From: an uncultured Ruminococcus sp.
Lineage (GTDB): Bacteria > Bacillota > Clostridia > Oscillospirales > CAG-382
Reading direction: 5' to 3'
NCBI GenBank assembly: GCA_902783535.1
Contig: CACZRJ010000038.1
Span: forward strand, 1 to 8,226
Length of the DNA: 8,226 bases
In this document: positions 1 through 6,244 of the stretch, piece by piece
How positions within the stretch are numbered: position 1 is the first letter of the stretch
Layout of the letters: every line of letters begins with the position of its first letter
Position numbers and translations under genes: made by a program
The notes under the pieces: generated by a model
What the model was told of the DNA's origin: nothing
Database searches by the model: none
The model's input: only the letters and a program-made list of their open reading frames with translations

Positions 1-642
1 TGCGACCTCGTCGCAGAAAAGCTTGAGAAGGCGCAGCTGACGAAAAACGACTACAGTTCCCTGGTCTATCTGCGCGATTACGTCGGACTTCCCTCCGAAA
101 TGATCGGGGGCGTCGCGGAATACGCCGTCTCCAGAGGCAAAAAATCCATGCAGTACCTGATGACGACGGCGCTCAGGATGTATCAGGAGGACGGGATCGA
201 CACCTACGAAAAATTCGAGTCCCACATGGCGCGGCTTGAGAAGGTGCATTCCGACGCCGGGCGGTTCAGGAAGCTGTGCGGCTTCGGAGACCGCGAACTG
301 TCCTCCAAGGAGGAAGGATATTTCAAAAAGTGGTTTGACGAATGGGGCTTTCCCTTCGAGGCCGTCAAACTCGCGTATGAAAAAAATGTCGACAGCATCG
401 GACGGGTCAGCCTTCCGTACATCAACACCATTCTGAAGCGCTGGTACGACGCGGGACTGACCACCGTCGAAGCGATCGAATCCGGCGAACAGCAGGCAGC
501 CGGGCAGCCCGGGAAAGCGGGCTACGGCGACAGCGATGCATTCTTCGAGGCGGCGCTGAAGGCCGGATTCGAAGAGCCCGTTCCGGAAGGAAAGCCGAAA
601 AAGAATCCCGGATCTGCGGCAAAGAAGGAGCTGAAATCATGA
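1..642 (+). CDS. DnaD-domain primosome protein (5' partial)
   Basis: The reading frame is open from base 1, so the start lies upstream; 213 residues and a TGA stop are visible. Two DnaD/DnaB_2-type helical modules can be seen. The first is at about visible residues 12-85 (LRDYVGLPSEM, then RGKKSMQYL and a GIDTYEKFE stretch). The second is at about 104-160 and carries the YxxxIxxxW signature as YINTILKRW at visible residues 140-148. A low-complexity lysine-rich tail follows. In Bacillota, DnaD and DnaB proteins remodel DNA at origins and restart sites and help load the replicative helicase; that role is family knowledge. Here the stop overlaps the start of a DnaC/DnaI-like loader gene, which fits a shared primosome job. 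Whether the missing N-terminus holds the usual winged-helix domain cannot be seen. It could equally be a chromosomal or a prophage-type DnaD protein; the surrounding genes favour chromosomal. Confidence 0.88.
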   Translation, partial: CDLVAEKLEKAQLTKNDYSSLVYLRDYVGLPSEMIGGVAEYAVSRGKKSMQYLMTTALRMYQEDGIDTYEKFESHMARLEKVHSDAGRFRKLCGFGDRELSSKEEGYFKKWFDEWGFPFEAVKLAYEKNVDSIGRVSLPYINTILKRWYDAGLTTVEAIESGEQQAAGQPGKAGYGDSDAFFEAALKAGFEEPVPEGKPKKNPGSAAKKELKS

Positions 643-1583
643 CGAGAGAAGAAGCGTTTCAGGAAAAGAAACGCATGCGCACCGCCGCTCTGAAAAAGGC
701 GGAAAAAAGAAAAGAAGAGCTGTACGCGGCACTCCCCGAACTGCGCGGGATCGACAGGCGGCTCGCGGCGTTCGGCCCCCGCATCGTCGCCGCCGCGATG
801 AGCGAGGGTCCGGAAGCCGTTGCGGCGCTGAAAGAGGAAAACCTCGCGCTGCAGAAGGAACGCGGAGATCTGCTTACGGCCTCCGGATACCGCGCAGACG
901 AGGACGCTCCCGTGTTTTCCTGCGAGAAGTGTCAGGACACCGGTTATCAGCTGCTGAATCTCTGCAGCTGCATCAAAGAGATGACCGCGTCCGAGAACTA
1001 CCGGTCCGCCGGGCTCGGAAAGGGTCTGGACGGCAAAACCTTCGACAATTTTTCCCTCGCATATTACAAAGGGGAAGATCACGCGAAGATGCGTCTTGTT
1101 TTGAACGCCTGCAGCAACTACGCGGAAACGTTTGACAAAGACAGCCGGTCTCTGCTCATGATCGGAAGGACGGGTCTCGGAAAAACGCATCTTTCCGCCG
1201 CGATCGCGGAGACAGTGGCGGCGAAGGGGTTCCGCGTCATTTACGAATCGGCGCAGAAACTCTTCGACAATTATGAGAATTCGCGCTTCGGCCGTCAGCA
1301 GGAAAGCATGGAAAAAGTGGAATCCTACGAATCCTGCGATCTGCTCCTGATCGACGATCTCGGCACCGAGTGCGCGTCTCAATATACGTCGGCGACATTC
1401 TTCAATCTTCTGAACACCCGGCTCATCTGCCGCAAGCCGACCATCATCAGCACCAATCTTCAGCCGAAAGAACTGGAAAAAACATACGGCGAGCGGATCT
1501 ATTCCAGACTGTGCGGGGAATTCCGCCTGCTCCCGTTCAGCGGCGAGGACGTCCGCATGCAGAAGCTCAGAGCCCAGTCATGA
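639..1583 (+). CDS. DnaC/DnaI-type AAA+ helicase loader ATPase
   Basis: This 314-residue protein is predicted to bind the replicative DNA helicase and load it using ATP. The N-terminal third (about residues 1-80) is a charged, probably coiled-coil helicase-binding region. A likely zinc site follows: C95, C98, C109 and C111 in a CxxC-x10-CxC arrangement, as in DnaI-type loaders. The AAA+ core has Walker A GRTGLGKT (176-183), Walker B LLLIDD (235-240), a sensor-1-like STN (271-273) and an arginine-bearing ERIYSR segment (285-290) where the arginine finger of this family lies. The ATG at 639 overlaps the upstream TGA as ATGA and has AAGGAG at 625-630, 8 bases before it. Length matches DnaI of Bacillus (about 310 residues). 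IstB-type transposon ATPases are related, but the zinc motif, the DnaD neighbour and the absence of a transposase argue for a loader. Confidence 0.93.
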   Translation: MTREEAFQEKKRMRTAALKKAEKRKEELYAALPELRGIDRRLAAFGPRIVAAAMSEGPEAVAALKEENLALQKERGDLLTASGYRADEDAPVFSCEKCQDTGYQLLNLCSCIKEMTASENYRSAGLGKGLDGKTFDNFSLAYYKGEDHAKMRLVLNACSNYAETFDKDSRSLLMIGRTGLGKTHLSAAIAETVAAKGFRVIYESAQKLFDNYENSRFGRQQESMEKVESYESCDLLLIDDLGTECASQYTSATFFNLLNTRLICRKPTIISTNLQPKELEKTYGERIYSRLCGEFRLLPFSGEDVRMQKLRAQS

Positions 1584-2032
1584 AGCAGGTCACGATCTAT
1601 ACCGACGGGGCGTGCAGCGGCAATCCCGGACCCGGCGGATACGGCGCCGTTCTCGTTTACGGCAGCAGCGAAAAAGAACTCTCCGGCGGAGAGCCTTCGA
1701 CCACCAACAACCGCATGGAACTGACGGCAGCCATTGTCGGGCTGGAGGCATTGAAAGAACCTTGCTCCGTTCTGCTCGTCAGCGATTCCAGATATCTCGT
1801 CGACGCGATCGAAAAAGGCTGGCTCCGGCAATGGAAATTCAGGCACTGGAAAAAAGCCGACGGATCGCCGGTCCTGAATCCGGATCTCTGGAGAAGGCTG
1901 GACAGACAGCTTTCCAGGCACGAGGTCGTTTTTCAGTGGATCAAAGGCCACGCCGGACATCCGTATAACGAGCGGTGCGACGCGCTGGCTGTGGCATATT
2001 ACAAAAAATACCTTGATGAGGTTCCGCAATGA
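1580..2032 (+). CDS. rnhA: Ribonuclease HI
   Basis: This 150-residue protein is a complete type 1 RNase H, which cuts the RNA strand of RNA/DNA hybrids such as R-loops and primer remnants. The whole active site is present: D9 in YTDGAC, E47 in NNRMEL, D69 in VSDSR and D134 in ERCDALA, plus the catalytic-loop histidine H124 in IKGHAGH. These positions are almost those of the E. coli enzyme. The tryptophan- and lysine-rich segment at about 81-92 (WLRQWKFRHWKK) corresponds to the basic protrusion, or handle, that grips the hybrid. The start was placed at 1580 because it gives the family N-terminus (MKQVTIYTDG) and an ATGA overlap with the loader's stop; a longer frame from 1370 only reads through the loader gene. 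I see no good Shine-Dalgarno sequence, so translation is probably coupled to the upstream gene. There is no N-terminal hybrid-binding domain. Confidence 0.97.
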   Translation: MKQVTIYTDGACSGNPGPGGYGAVLVYGSSEKELSGGEPSTTNNRMELTAAIVGLEALKEPCSVLLVSDSRYLVDAIEKGWLRQWKFRHWKKADGSPVLNPDLWRRLDRQLSRHEVVFQWIKGHAGHPYNERCDALAVAYYKKYLDEVPQ

Positions 2033-2331
2033 GAAATCTTCCGATCACTCCGATGTGGCTGAAGCGGTCGGCTTGGGCCGCGGCCGCGGTCCTCGGAACG
2101 ACCGCCTGCATTCTCGTCTGCATGGTTGAGAATCTTCTGGACGGCGGCTTTCCGTGGGCATTTCTTCTTCTTTGCGTTTTTCAGGTCTGCCTGTGCGTCG
2201 CCTCCGCGGTGATCTGCGGCAGACGGTTTTCCAGGAAATGGCCGTCGATCGTTCTGTTCGTCTCCGCGTTCCTGCTGACCGCGGCCGTCCTCGTCCTGAC
2301 CGCATTCTGGCTGTCCTTTTTCCGTTCCTGA
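2029..2331 (+). CDS. Small membrane protein, unknown function, three predicted helices
   Basis: I do not recognise this 100-residue protein. It has three hydrophobic segments likely to span the membrane, at about residues 14-33, 43-62 and 73-97, joined by short loops. A positively charged loop (GRRFSRKW, about 64-71) lies between the second and third. Residues 1-13 are short and weakly basic (MRNLPITPMWLKR). Four cysteines lie inside or at the ends of helices 1 and 2. There is no catalytic motif. The ATG overlaps the rnhA stop as ATGA, with a modest GAGG at 2018-2021, 7 bases upstream. It is the last gene of the dnaD-loader-rnhA operon and is followed at once by a terminator, so it is probably expressed with the replication genes. 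Codon use and GC content resemble the neighbours, which supports a real gene, but any function would be a guess. Confidence 0.7.
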   Translation: MRNLPITPMWLKRSAWAAAAVLGTTACILVCMVENLLDGGFPWAFLLLCVFQVCLCVASAVICGRRFSRKWPSIVLFVSAFLLTAAVLVLTAFWLSFFRS

Positions 2332-2337
2332 ATCAAA

Positions 2338-2389
2338 AACCGCGTCCTTTCCGCCGCAGCGGAAAAAACGCGGTTCTCTTTTTTCTTTT
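2338..2389. terminator. Bidirectional intrinsic terminator between convergent operons
   Basis: Positions 2338-2354 pair with 2359-2375 around a CGCA loop, giving 17 stacked positions with two C-A mismatches (2346-2347 opposite 2366-2367). On the plus strand the stem is followed by TCTTTTTTC and more T; on the minus strand it is followed by a run of five T (plus-strand A at 2335-2339). The stop codons of the membrane protein gene (2331) and the transferase gene (2394) flank it, so it can end both operons. Confidence 0.85.
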
Positions 2390-2393
2390 CGGA

Positions 2394-2930
2394 TCAGAGC
2401 CCTGCGATCGCGAAGATATAGTCCTCGCAGCCTTCAAAGCGAAGATTGAATTTTTTCAGGGAAACCGAACCGACTTTGCTCATGATCTTCTCCCCGTCCA
2501 CGACCGAGAAATTCGGGAAGTCCGCGACCGTTTTTCCGACGCATTTGACATACGCTTCCTTCCGGACCCAGATCTTCAGGAATTTGTCCTTTTCGCTCTC
2601 TTCGCTTTCGTTCCGCACGTATTCTGCCTCGTCGCCGGAAAAGAACCTTTCGGCAAGCGCCGCGAAATCCGTTTTTCCGTTTTCGTATCTCGGCAGATAC
2701 TCGCCGTCGATCCCGACGGGAGAATCGTGCAGAGCCACAACGATCTTGCTTCCGGTCGTCGTCACGGAAATATGCTTCTCCTCCTTTGCGCCGACGATCG
2801 AGGGCTTCCCTTTCGCGGAATACTCGATATGAACGTCTTCCTTCATACAATCGCGGACGGCCGCTTCCACCGCGGCGTGGCGCGCCTCCCGGTCGGGGTT
2901 GTTTTCAAGCACGAAACATCTGAATGCCAT
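2394..2930 (-). CDS. Sfp-type 4'-phosphopantetheinyl transferase (short, divergent)
   Basis: This 178-residue protein is likely to move the phosphopantetheine arm of coenzyme A onto a serine of a carrier protein. Sfp-superfamily landmarks appear in order: GKPSI (41-45), HISVTTTG (53-60, where the family usually has a SHSG-like sequence), VGIDGEYL (72-79, with acidic residues D75 and E77 for magnesium) and WVRKEAYVK (121-129, with E125 and K129). Classic Sfp is about 225 residues, so this is short. The start was set at 2930 because a perfect AAGGAGG (minus strand, 2940-2946) lies 9 bases before it; a start at 2978 would add a basic leader and overlap ytfJ by 44 bases. It follows ytfJ after a 4-base gap and ends the operon. 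No carrier protein, polyketide, peptide or fatty-acid synthase gene is in view, so the substrate is unknown; it may serve the housekeeping acyl carrier protein. Confidence 0.82.
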   Translation of the reverse strand: MAFRCFVLENNPDREARHAAVEAAVRDCMKEDVHIEYSAKGKPSIVGAKEEKHISVTTTGSKIVVALHDSPVGIDGEYLPRYENGKTDFAALAERFFSGDEAEYVRNESEESEKDKFLKIWVRKEAYVKCVGKTVADFPNFSVVDGEKIMSKVGSVSLKKFNLRFEGCEDYIFAIAGL

Positions 2931-2934
2931 CTTC

Positions 2935-3378
2935 TTATTCCTCCTTGCCCTTTTCGTCCGTCTGATCTTTCGATTCATCCTTGCTGAAGATCTCCTTGCA
3001 CTTGTTCAGCAGTTCGGGCGCTCTGTCGATCAGCGAGTTCGTCCCGTTGAAGAATGTTTCCACCGGATTGTCCTTCTGACGGTAACTGTCCGGATTCTTC
3101 AGATCCATCAGTGTCGTCCTGCCCTGCGCATCGATCACGAGAAAGCCGAGCGGCGTAACGGAAACGCCCGCGCCGCTTCCGCCGGCAAACAGCGGGACCT
3201 GCTCCTTCGGCTTCCGGTCGGCGCCGCCTGTCGCAAATCCGATGCTGACCCTGGAAAAGGGCACGATCGTCACCCCGTTCGGAAGCGACATCGGCTCTCC
3301 GATGACGGTGTTGACGTCCGCCATGGTATTGACGTTTTTGATTGCGTCTTCGAGTAGCTGCTTGATAGAACTTTCCAT
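2935..3378 (-). CDS. ytfJ: YtfJ/GerW-family sporulation-associated protein
   Basis: This 147-residue protein matches the Spore_YtfJ family. The glycine-rich core is typical: GVTIVPFSRVSIGFATGGAD at 35-54, then AGGSGAGVSVTPLGFLVID at 65-83. The N-terminus is a short helix (SSIKQLLEDAIKNV) followed by TVIGEP, also family-typical. The C-terminal 20 residues are highly charged (lysine, aspartate, glutamate) and probably flexible. In Bacillus subtilis the homologue, GerW, is a spore protein needed for germination through some nutrient receptors; homologues also occur in bacteria not known to form spores, so the role here is inferred. The ATG at 3378 has AGGAGA (minus strand, 3387-3392) 8 bases before it, overlapping the stop of the DUF2953 gene. 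The DUF2953-ytfJ pair matches the ytfI-ytfJ arrangement of Bacillus. No signal peptide is seen. Confidence 0.93.
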   Translation of the reverse strand: MESSIKQLLEDAIKNVNTMADVNTVIGEPMSLPNGVTIVPFSRVSIGFATGGADRKPKEQVPLFAGGSGAGVSVTPLGFLVIDAQGRTTLMDLKNPDSYRQKDNPVETFFNGTNSLIDRAPELLNKCKEIFSKDESKDQTDEKGKEE

Positions 3379-3390
3379 AAATCCACTCTC

Positions 3391-4044
3391 CTACTGCTGC
3401 TTCGGCTCTTTGATCATGAGCTCCCACAGTTTCTTGATTTCTTCGGTATACCAGTTTCTGGTGACCAGTGCCTGCCATACCCTCATCGTAACGCAGATTT
3501 CCGCGTCTGCTTCGATCCGGTCGGCAAGAAAATCGCATTCCGCCTCCAGACGGATTCCTTCTTCCTTGATCCGCTTTTCCGGGATCTCGTCCAGAAGCGT
3601 CCGTACGGCCGCGAGCAGGGCCTGCATCTCGCCGTAAAGCACCCCTGTCTTCATCGCATCGTCCGAAGCGGCGAGCAGCCGTATCCGGAGCGTTTCAAGA
3701 CACGCATATTTCCTGACGTAACGCAGAACGCCCGCGACAAGGTCCCTGATGACGACCGCCATTTTTTTCAGATCTTTTCCGCTGTATGCGGGGACTTCGG
3801 GTCCCTTTTTCTTTTTCTTTTCGTTTTCCAGCTGCCTGCGCCGCTTTTCCTGCCATTTGTCCCGCTTGGTGTGGTCCGTCAGATCTTCCGAGATCCAGTC
3901 CTTGTCCACCAAAGGGATGGTGATCGGCCCGATCCGGTAATACAGGAACGGGTATTGCGCGAATCCGGCGGTCACCCGGACCCGCAGAAAGGCGACGACT
4001 GCCAGAAGGGCCAGAACTGCTGCGATGACGATCAGCGCCGTCAT
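3391..4044 (-). CDS. DUF2953 membrane-anchored protein (YtfI-like)
   Basis: This 217-residue protein has one N-terminal hydrophobic segment (about residues 2-20, TALIVIAAVLALLAVVAFL) that should anchor it in the membrane or act as an uncleaved signal. A strongly charged stretch (about 55-80, with KKKKK at 76-80) follows, then a helical region. The segment at about 118-145 (LRIRLLAASDDAMKTGVLYGE and the hydrophobic residues after it) is the recognisable core of DUF2953, where a small-residue and aspartate motif precedes a conserved tyrosine-glycine. The biochemical role of the family is unknown. Its usual place, directly before ytfJ, is kept, and in Bacillus the two are neighbours (ytfI, ytfJ). 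The ATG at 4044 overlaps the scpB stop as ATGA. The nearest purine-rich sequence (GGGAG) is too far upstream to be a good ribosome site, so coupled translation is likely. Confidence 0.82.
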   Translation of the reverse strand: MTALIVIAAVLALLAVVAFLRVRVTAGFAQYPFLYYRIGPITIPLVDKDWISEDLTDHTKRDKWQEKRRRQLENEKKKKKGPEVPAYSGKDLKKMAVVIRDLVAGVLRYVRKYACLETLRIRLLAASDDAMKTGVLYGEMQALLAAVRTLLDEIPEKRIKEEGIRLEAECDFLADRIEADAEICVTMRVWQALVTRNWYTEEIKKLWELMIKEPKQQ

Positions 4045-4664
4045 GACACGGATTCCGCTCCCTCGCCGTCTGCAGATTCGGAAGGCCCGTCGGCATCCTC
4101 GGAAACGGGCACAGCCTCCGTCTCTTCCGAAATGGTCATCTGCTCAGGCAGTTCGGACAGGTCGGCTTCCGGGAGGTCTTTGATGGACTCCAGTCCGAAA
4201 CAGCGGAGAAACACATCCGTCGTCCCGAACAGGATCGGCCTGCCCGGAGCGTCCAGAAAGCCGCGTTCGGCCAGAAGGCCTTTGTCACAAAGAGAGGAAA
4301 CGATCGAGGAACTGTCGACGCCGCGGACGGTCTCGATGAAAGACCTTGTCACGGGCTGGTTATACGCGACGATCGCGAGGACTTCCAGAGACGCCTTGGA
4401 AAGCGGCGGCACCTTCCTCATTTCCAGCGCTTTCTTTACAGTTTCCGAAACAAATGATTTCGTACAGAGCTGGTACGCGCGCTCCACCGTGATCAGTTGT
4501 ATTCCGCTTTTGGAACTCTCCAGCATGGAGCGGAGTTCCTCGGCCGCCTCTTTCAGCTGTTCGGAATCGATGCCGAGCAATTCGCGGAGCCGTTCCTGAT
4601 CAACGGGGCCGCCGCAGGCAAACAGGACCGCCTGCAGCGAAGCGATGGTTTCCGAAGGGATCAT
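4041..4664 (-). CDS. scpB: Segregation and condensation protein B
   Basis: This 207-residue protein is ScpB, a winged-helix dimer that binds the ScpA kleisin and regulates the SMC ATPase in chromosome condensation and segregation. The N-terminal winged helix covers about residues 3-80 (SLQAVLFACGGPV at 9-21 is family-typical). The second covers about 85-160 and carries the diagnostic stretches LSKASLEVLAIVAYNQPVTR (88-107), then RGVDSSS, and DAPGRPILFGTTDVFLRCFG (138-157). A tail rich in glutamate, serine and aspartate (about 165-207) is not conserved and is probably disordered. The ATG at 4664 has a very strong AAAGGAGGTG (minus strand, 4673-4682). The gene follows scpA by 42 bases and overlaps the DUF2953 gene by 4. 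Length and order match other Bacillota. Confidence 0.97.
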   Translation of the reverse strand: MIPSETIASLQAVLFACGGPVDQERLRELLGIDSEQLKEAAEELRSMLESSKSGIQLITVERAYQLCTKSFVSETVKKALEMRKVPPLSKASLEVLAIVAYNQPVTRSFIETVRGVDSSSIVSSLCDKGLLAERGFLDAPGRPILFGTTDVFLRCFGLESIKDLPEADLSELPEQMTISEETEAVPVSEDADGPSESADGEGAESVS

Positions 4665-4706
4665 TCCGCCGGCACCTCCTTTGCAAATATTCTTTCTTGC
4701 CGGTCA

Positions 4707-5453
4707 TCAGTTGAATTCCGACTCTTCGTCTGCCGGCAAGTCTTCAAACGAGTCGGAAAGGGACAGATAAAGGTCTCCCTGTGTGTGATCGACGTCGATC
4801 CTGCCGAACCGGACGGCTTCCAGAACGGCCAGAAAGATCGCGATGACTTCTCCGCGGGACTGCGCGCCGTCAAACATATGTTCAAAGGACACGCGCCCGG
4901 AATGCTTCAGTCTTCCGTATACTTCGTCCATTTTTTCCTGGACGGTATAGTACCGGGTCTCCATCCGCTTGAAAAGCGTCGTTTCCTGACGCTGCGACCG
5001 TTCCAGTTCCAGACGCTCCGCGATGCGGGCGAACGCTTCCGCCAGCAGTCCGGCGGCATGCTGCCTGTGATAGGTCGGGTCGTTCAGTTCGTCCGCCGGC
5101 TTCGGATACCGGTCGTAATAGGTTTCCGCCTGCGTTCTCAGGAAGAGCGCCGTCTGCTGCGCGCGCCGGTGTTCCAGCAGCGCGTCGACCAGCGGCTTTC
5201 TCGGGTCTTCCTGCCCTTCCTGACGCGGCAGAAGCATCCGGCTCTTGATCAGCATCAGCTCCGCGGCCATCACGATGAACTCGCCGGCGATCTCCATGTC
5301 CATCTGTTTCATGGCATCCAGATAGGCGTTGTATTGTTCCGCGATCTCCGCGATCGGTATGTCGAAGATATCGATTTTGTGTTTCGCGATCAGCGCCAGA
5401 AGGAGATCGAGCGGGCCTTCGTACTTTTCGATTTTGAAATTCAGTTCTGTCAA
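4707..5453 (-). CDS. scpA: Segregation and condensation protein A (kleisin), TTG start
   Basis: This 248-residue protein is ScpA, the kleisin that bridges the SMC heads and binds ScpB. The N-terminal SMC-neck-binding domain shows the family signature FKIEKYEGPLDLLLALIAKH (6-25), IDIFDIPIAEIAEQY (27-41) and the helix MAAELMLIKSRMLLP (62-76). A charged, variable middle (about 78-165) follows. The C-terminal winged helix (about 170-235) ends in FLAVLEAVRFGRIDVDHTQG (207-226), which is typical. The start is TTG: the codons between it and the preceding in-frame stop (TGA at 5478-5480) contain no ATG or GTG, the next internal methionine is near residue 48 inside the conserved domain, and AAGGAG (minus strand, 5463-5468) lies 9 bases before the TTG. 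Length and gene order are standard. Confidence 0.97.
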   Translation of the reverse strand: MTELNFKIEKYEGPLDLLLALIAKHKIDIFDIPIAEIAEQYNAYLDAMKQMDMEIAGEFIVMAAELMLIKSRMLLPRQEGQEDPRKPLVDALLEHRRAQQTALFLRTQAETYYDRYPKPADELNDPTYHRQHAAGLLAEAFARIAERLELERSQRQETTLFKRMETRYYTVQEKMDEVYGRLKHSGRVSFEHMFDGAQSRGEVIAIFLAVLEAVRFGRIDVDHTQGDLYLSLSDSFEDLPADEESEFN

Positions 5454-5462
5454 GACGTCAGG

Positions 5463-5468
5463 CTCCTT
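5463..5468 (-). promoter_or_regulatory. Ribosome binding site that fixes the TTG start of scpA
   Basis: The minus strand reads AAGGAG here, 9 bases before the TTG at 5453-5451. It lies between the M50 stop and scpA and is the only strong purine run in that gap, so it supports TTG as the true start. Confidence 0.8.
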
Positions 5469-5477
5469 TCCGCGCGG

Positions 5478-6206
5478 TCAAAGCTGGAATATGAGACTGA
5501 CGAGCCAGATGAACCCGTTAAGGATCTGGTCCCTGCACCACTGCAGAGGGAACCAGAGATAATAGTCGATCATGGCGAAGAACGGGATCCGGTTCGCGAG
5601 AAGGCTGAGCAGGATCAGGCCGTAGTAAATGAATTGCGTATATTTCCTCAAGCCGACATATCTGGAAGCGATACGAGGCGGAAGGACGCAGGCGAGGATG
5701 TTCGACCCGTCCAGCGGGGGGATCGGGATCAGGTTGAACAGGCCGAGGCCGATGTTGATCATCATAAAATACTGCAGCCCAAGCGAGATCACTGTAAAGG
5801 CGTTCGGGAGCCCGTCCTCGCTGCCCGGGGCAAATTTGACGACGGCACCCCAGATCAGCGCGCCGACCAGCGCCAGAAGAAAATTGGACAGCGGTCCGGC
5901 CAGCGCGGTCAGCGCCATGTCGCGCCGCGGCTTTTTGAAATTGCTCATATTGACCGGGACCGGTTTCGCCCATCCGAATCCGATCAGGAGCAGCATGGCA
6001 GTTCCGGCAAGATCGAGATGGTGAAGCGGGTTGAAACTCAGCCGCCCCATGTTCTTCGCGGTCGGGTCGCCGAGCTTCCACGCGGCGAAGCCGTGCGCGA
6101 TCTCATGAACGATCAGCGCGATCAGCAGCCCCGGAAGCATCAGCAGAGCAAGGCCGATCTTGTATTGCCAGGGGAGATATTCATTTGTGAGAATCGACAG
6201 CAGCAC
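5478..6206 (-). CDS. Site-2 protease-like M50 family membrane metallopeptidase
   Basis: This 242-residue integral membrane protein is likely to cut substrates within or near the membrane. The zinc motif HEIAHG is at 34-39 (ligands H34 and H38, catalytic E35), and the third ligand is D166 in NLIPIPPLDG (158-167). GWAKPVPV (79-86) and LAGPLSNFLLAL (102-113) are further marks of the bacterial S2P/YwhC-like group. About five or six hydrophobic segments can be counted, at roughly 17-38, 65-78, 103-125, 138-160, 187-206 and 210-240. There is no PDZ domain, unlike RseP or SpoIVFB relatives with added domains. The start is GTG at 6206 with AAGGAGG (minus strand, 6214-6220) 7 bases before it. The gene stands before scpA, a common order in Clostridia; the substrate is unknown. 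Its stop is in the same frame as scpA. Confidence 0.92.
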   Translation of the reverse strand: MLLSILTNEYLPWQYKIGLALLMLPGLLIALIVHEIAHGFAAWKLGDPTAKNMGRLSFNPLHHLDLAGTAMLLLIGFGWAKPVPVNMSNFKKPRRDMALTALAGPLSNFLLALVGALIWGAVVKFAPGSEDGLPNAFTVISLGLQYFMMINIGLGLFNLIPIPPLDGSNILACVLPPRIASRYVGLRKYTQFIYYGLILLSLLANRIPFFAMIDYYLWFPLQWCRDQILNGFIWLVSLIFQL

Positions 6207-6213
6207 AGCGGCT

Positions 6214-6220
6214 CCTCCTT
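6214..6220 (-). promoter_or_regulatory. Ribosome binding site that fixes the GTG start of the M50 peptidase
   Basis: The minus strand reads AAGGAGG at this site, 7 bases before GTG at 6206-6204. No ATG in the same frame lies between it and the conserved N-terminal helix, so GTG is the best start. Confidence 0.78.
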
Positions 6221-6244
6221 CTCAATTGAAGATGATCGTCTTTA

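Noticed and set aside
522..1382. A 286-codon minus-strand frame across the DnaD and loader genes
   Set aside because: It is antisense to both real genes and phenylalanine/arginine-rich, with no recognisable motif.
639..1583. The loader gene as an IstB-type transposon ATPase
   Set aside because: There is no transposase, terminal repeat or target duplication, and the cysteine motif and DnaD neighbour fit a helicase loader.
2931..2978. A longer transferase start at 2978
   Set aside because: It would add a very basic 16-residue leader read from the ytfJ 3' end, while the ATG at 2930 has a perfect ribosome site at the right distance.
2154..2987. A 277-codon plus-strand frame spanning the membrane protein, terminator and transferase
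   Set aside because: It runs through a terminator hairpin and is antisense to the transferase, whose motifs are clear.
4661..4885. A 74-codon minus-strand frame bridging scpA and scpB
   Set aside because: It lies in another frame of the scpA 3' end, and its residues show no conservation; it is most simply a shadow.
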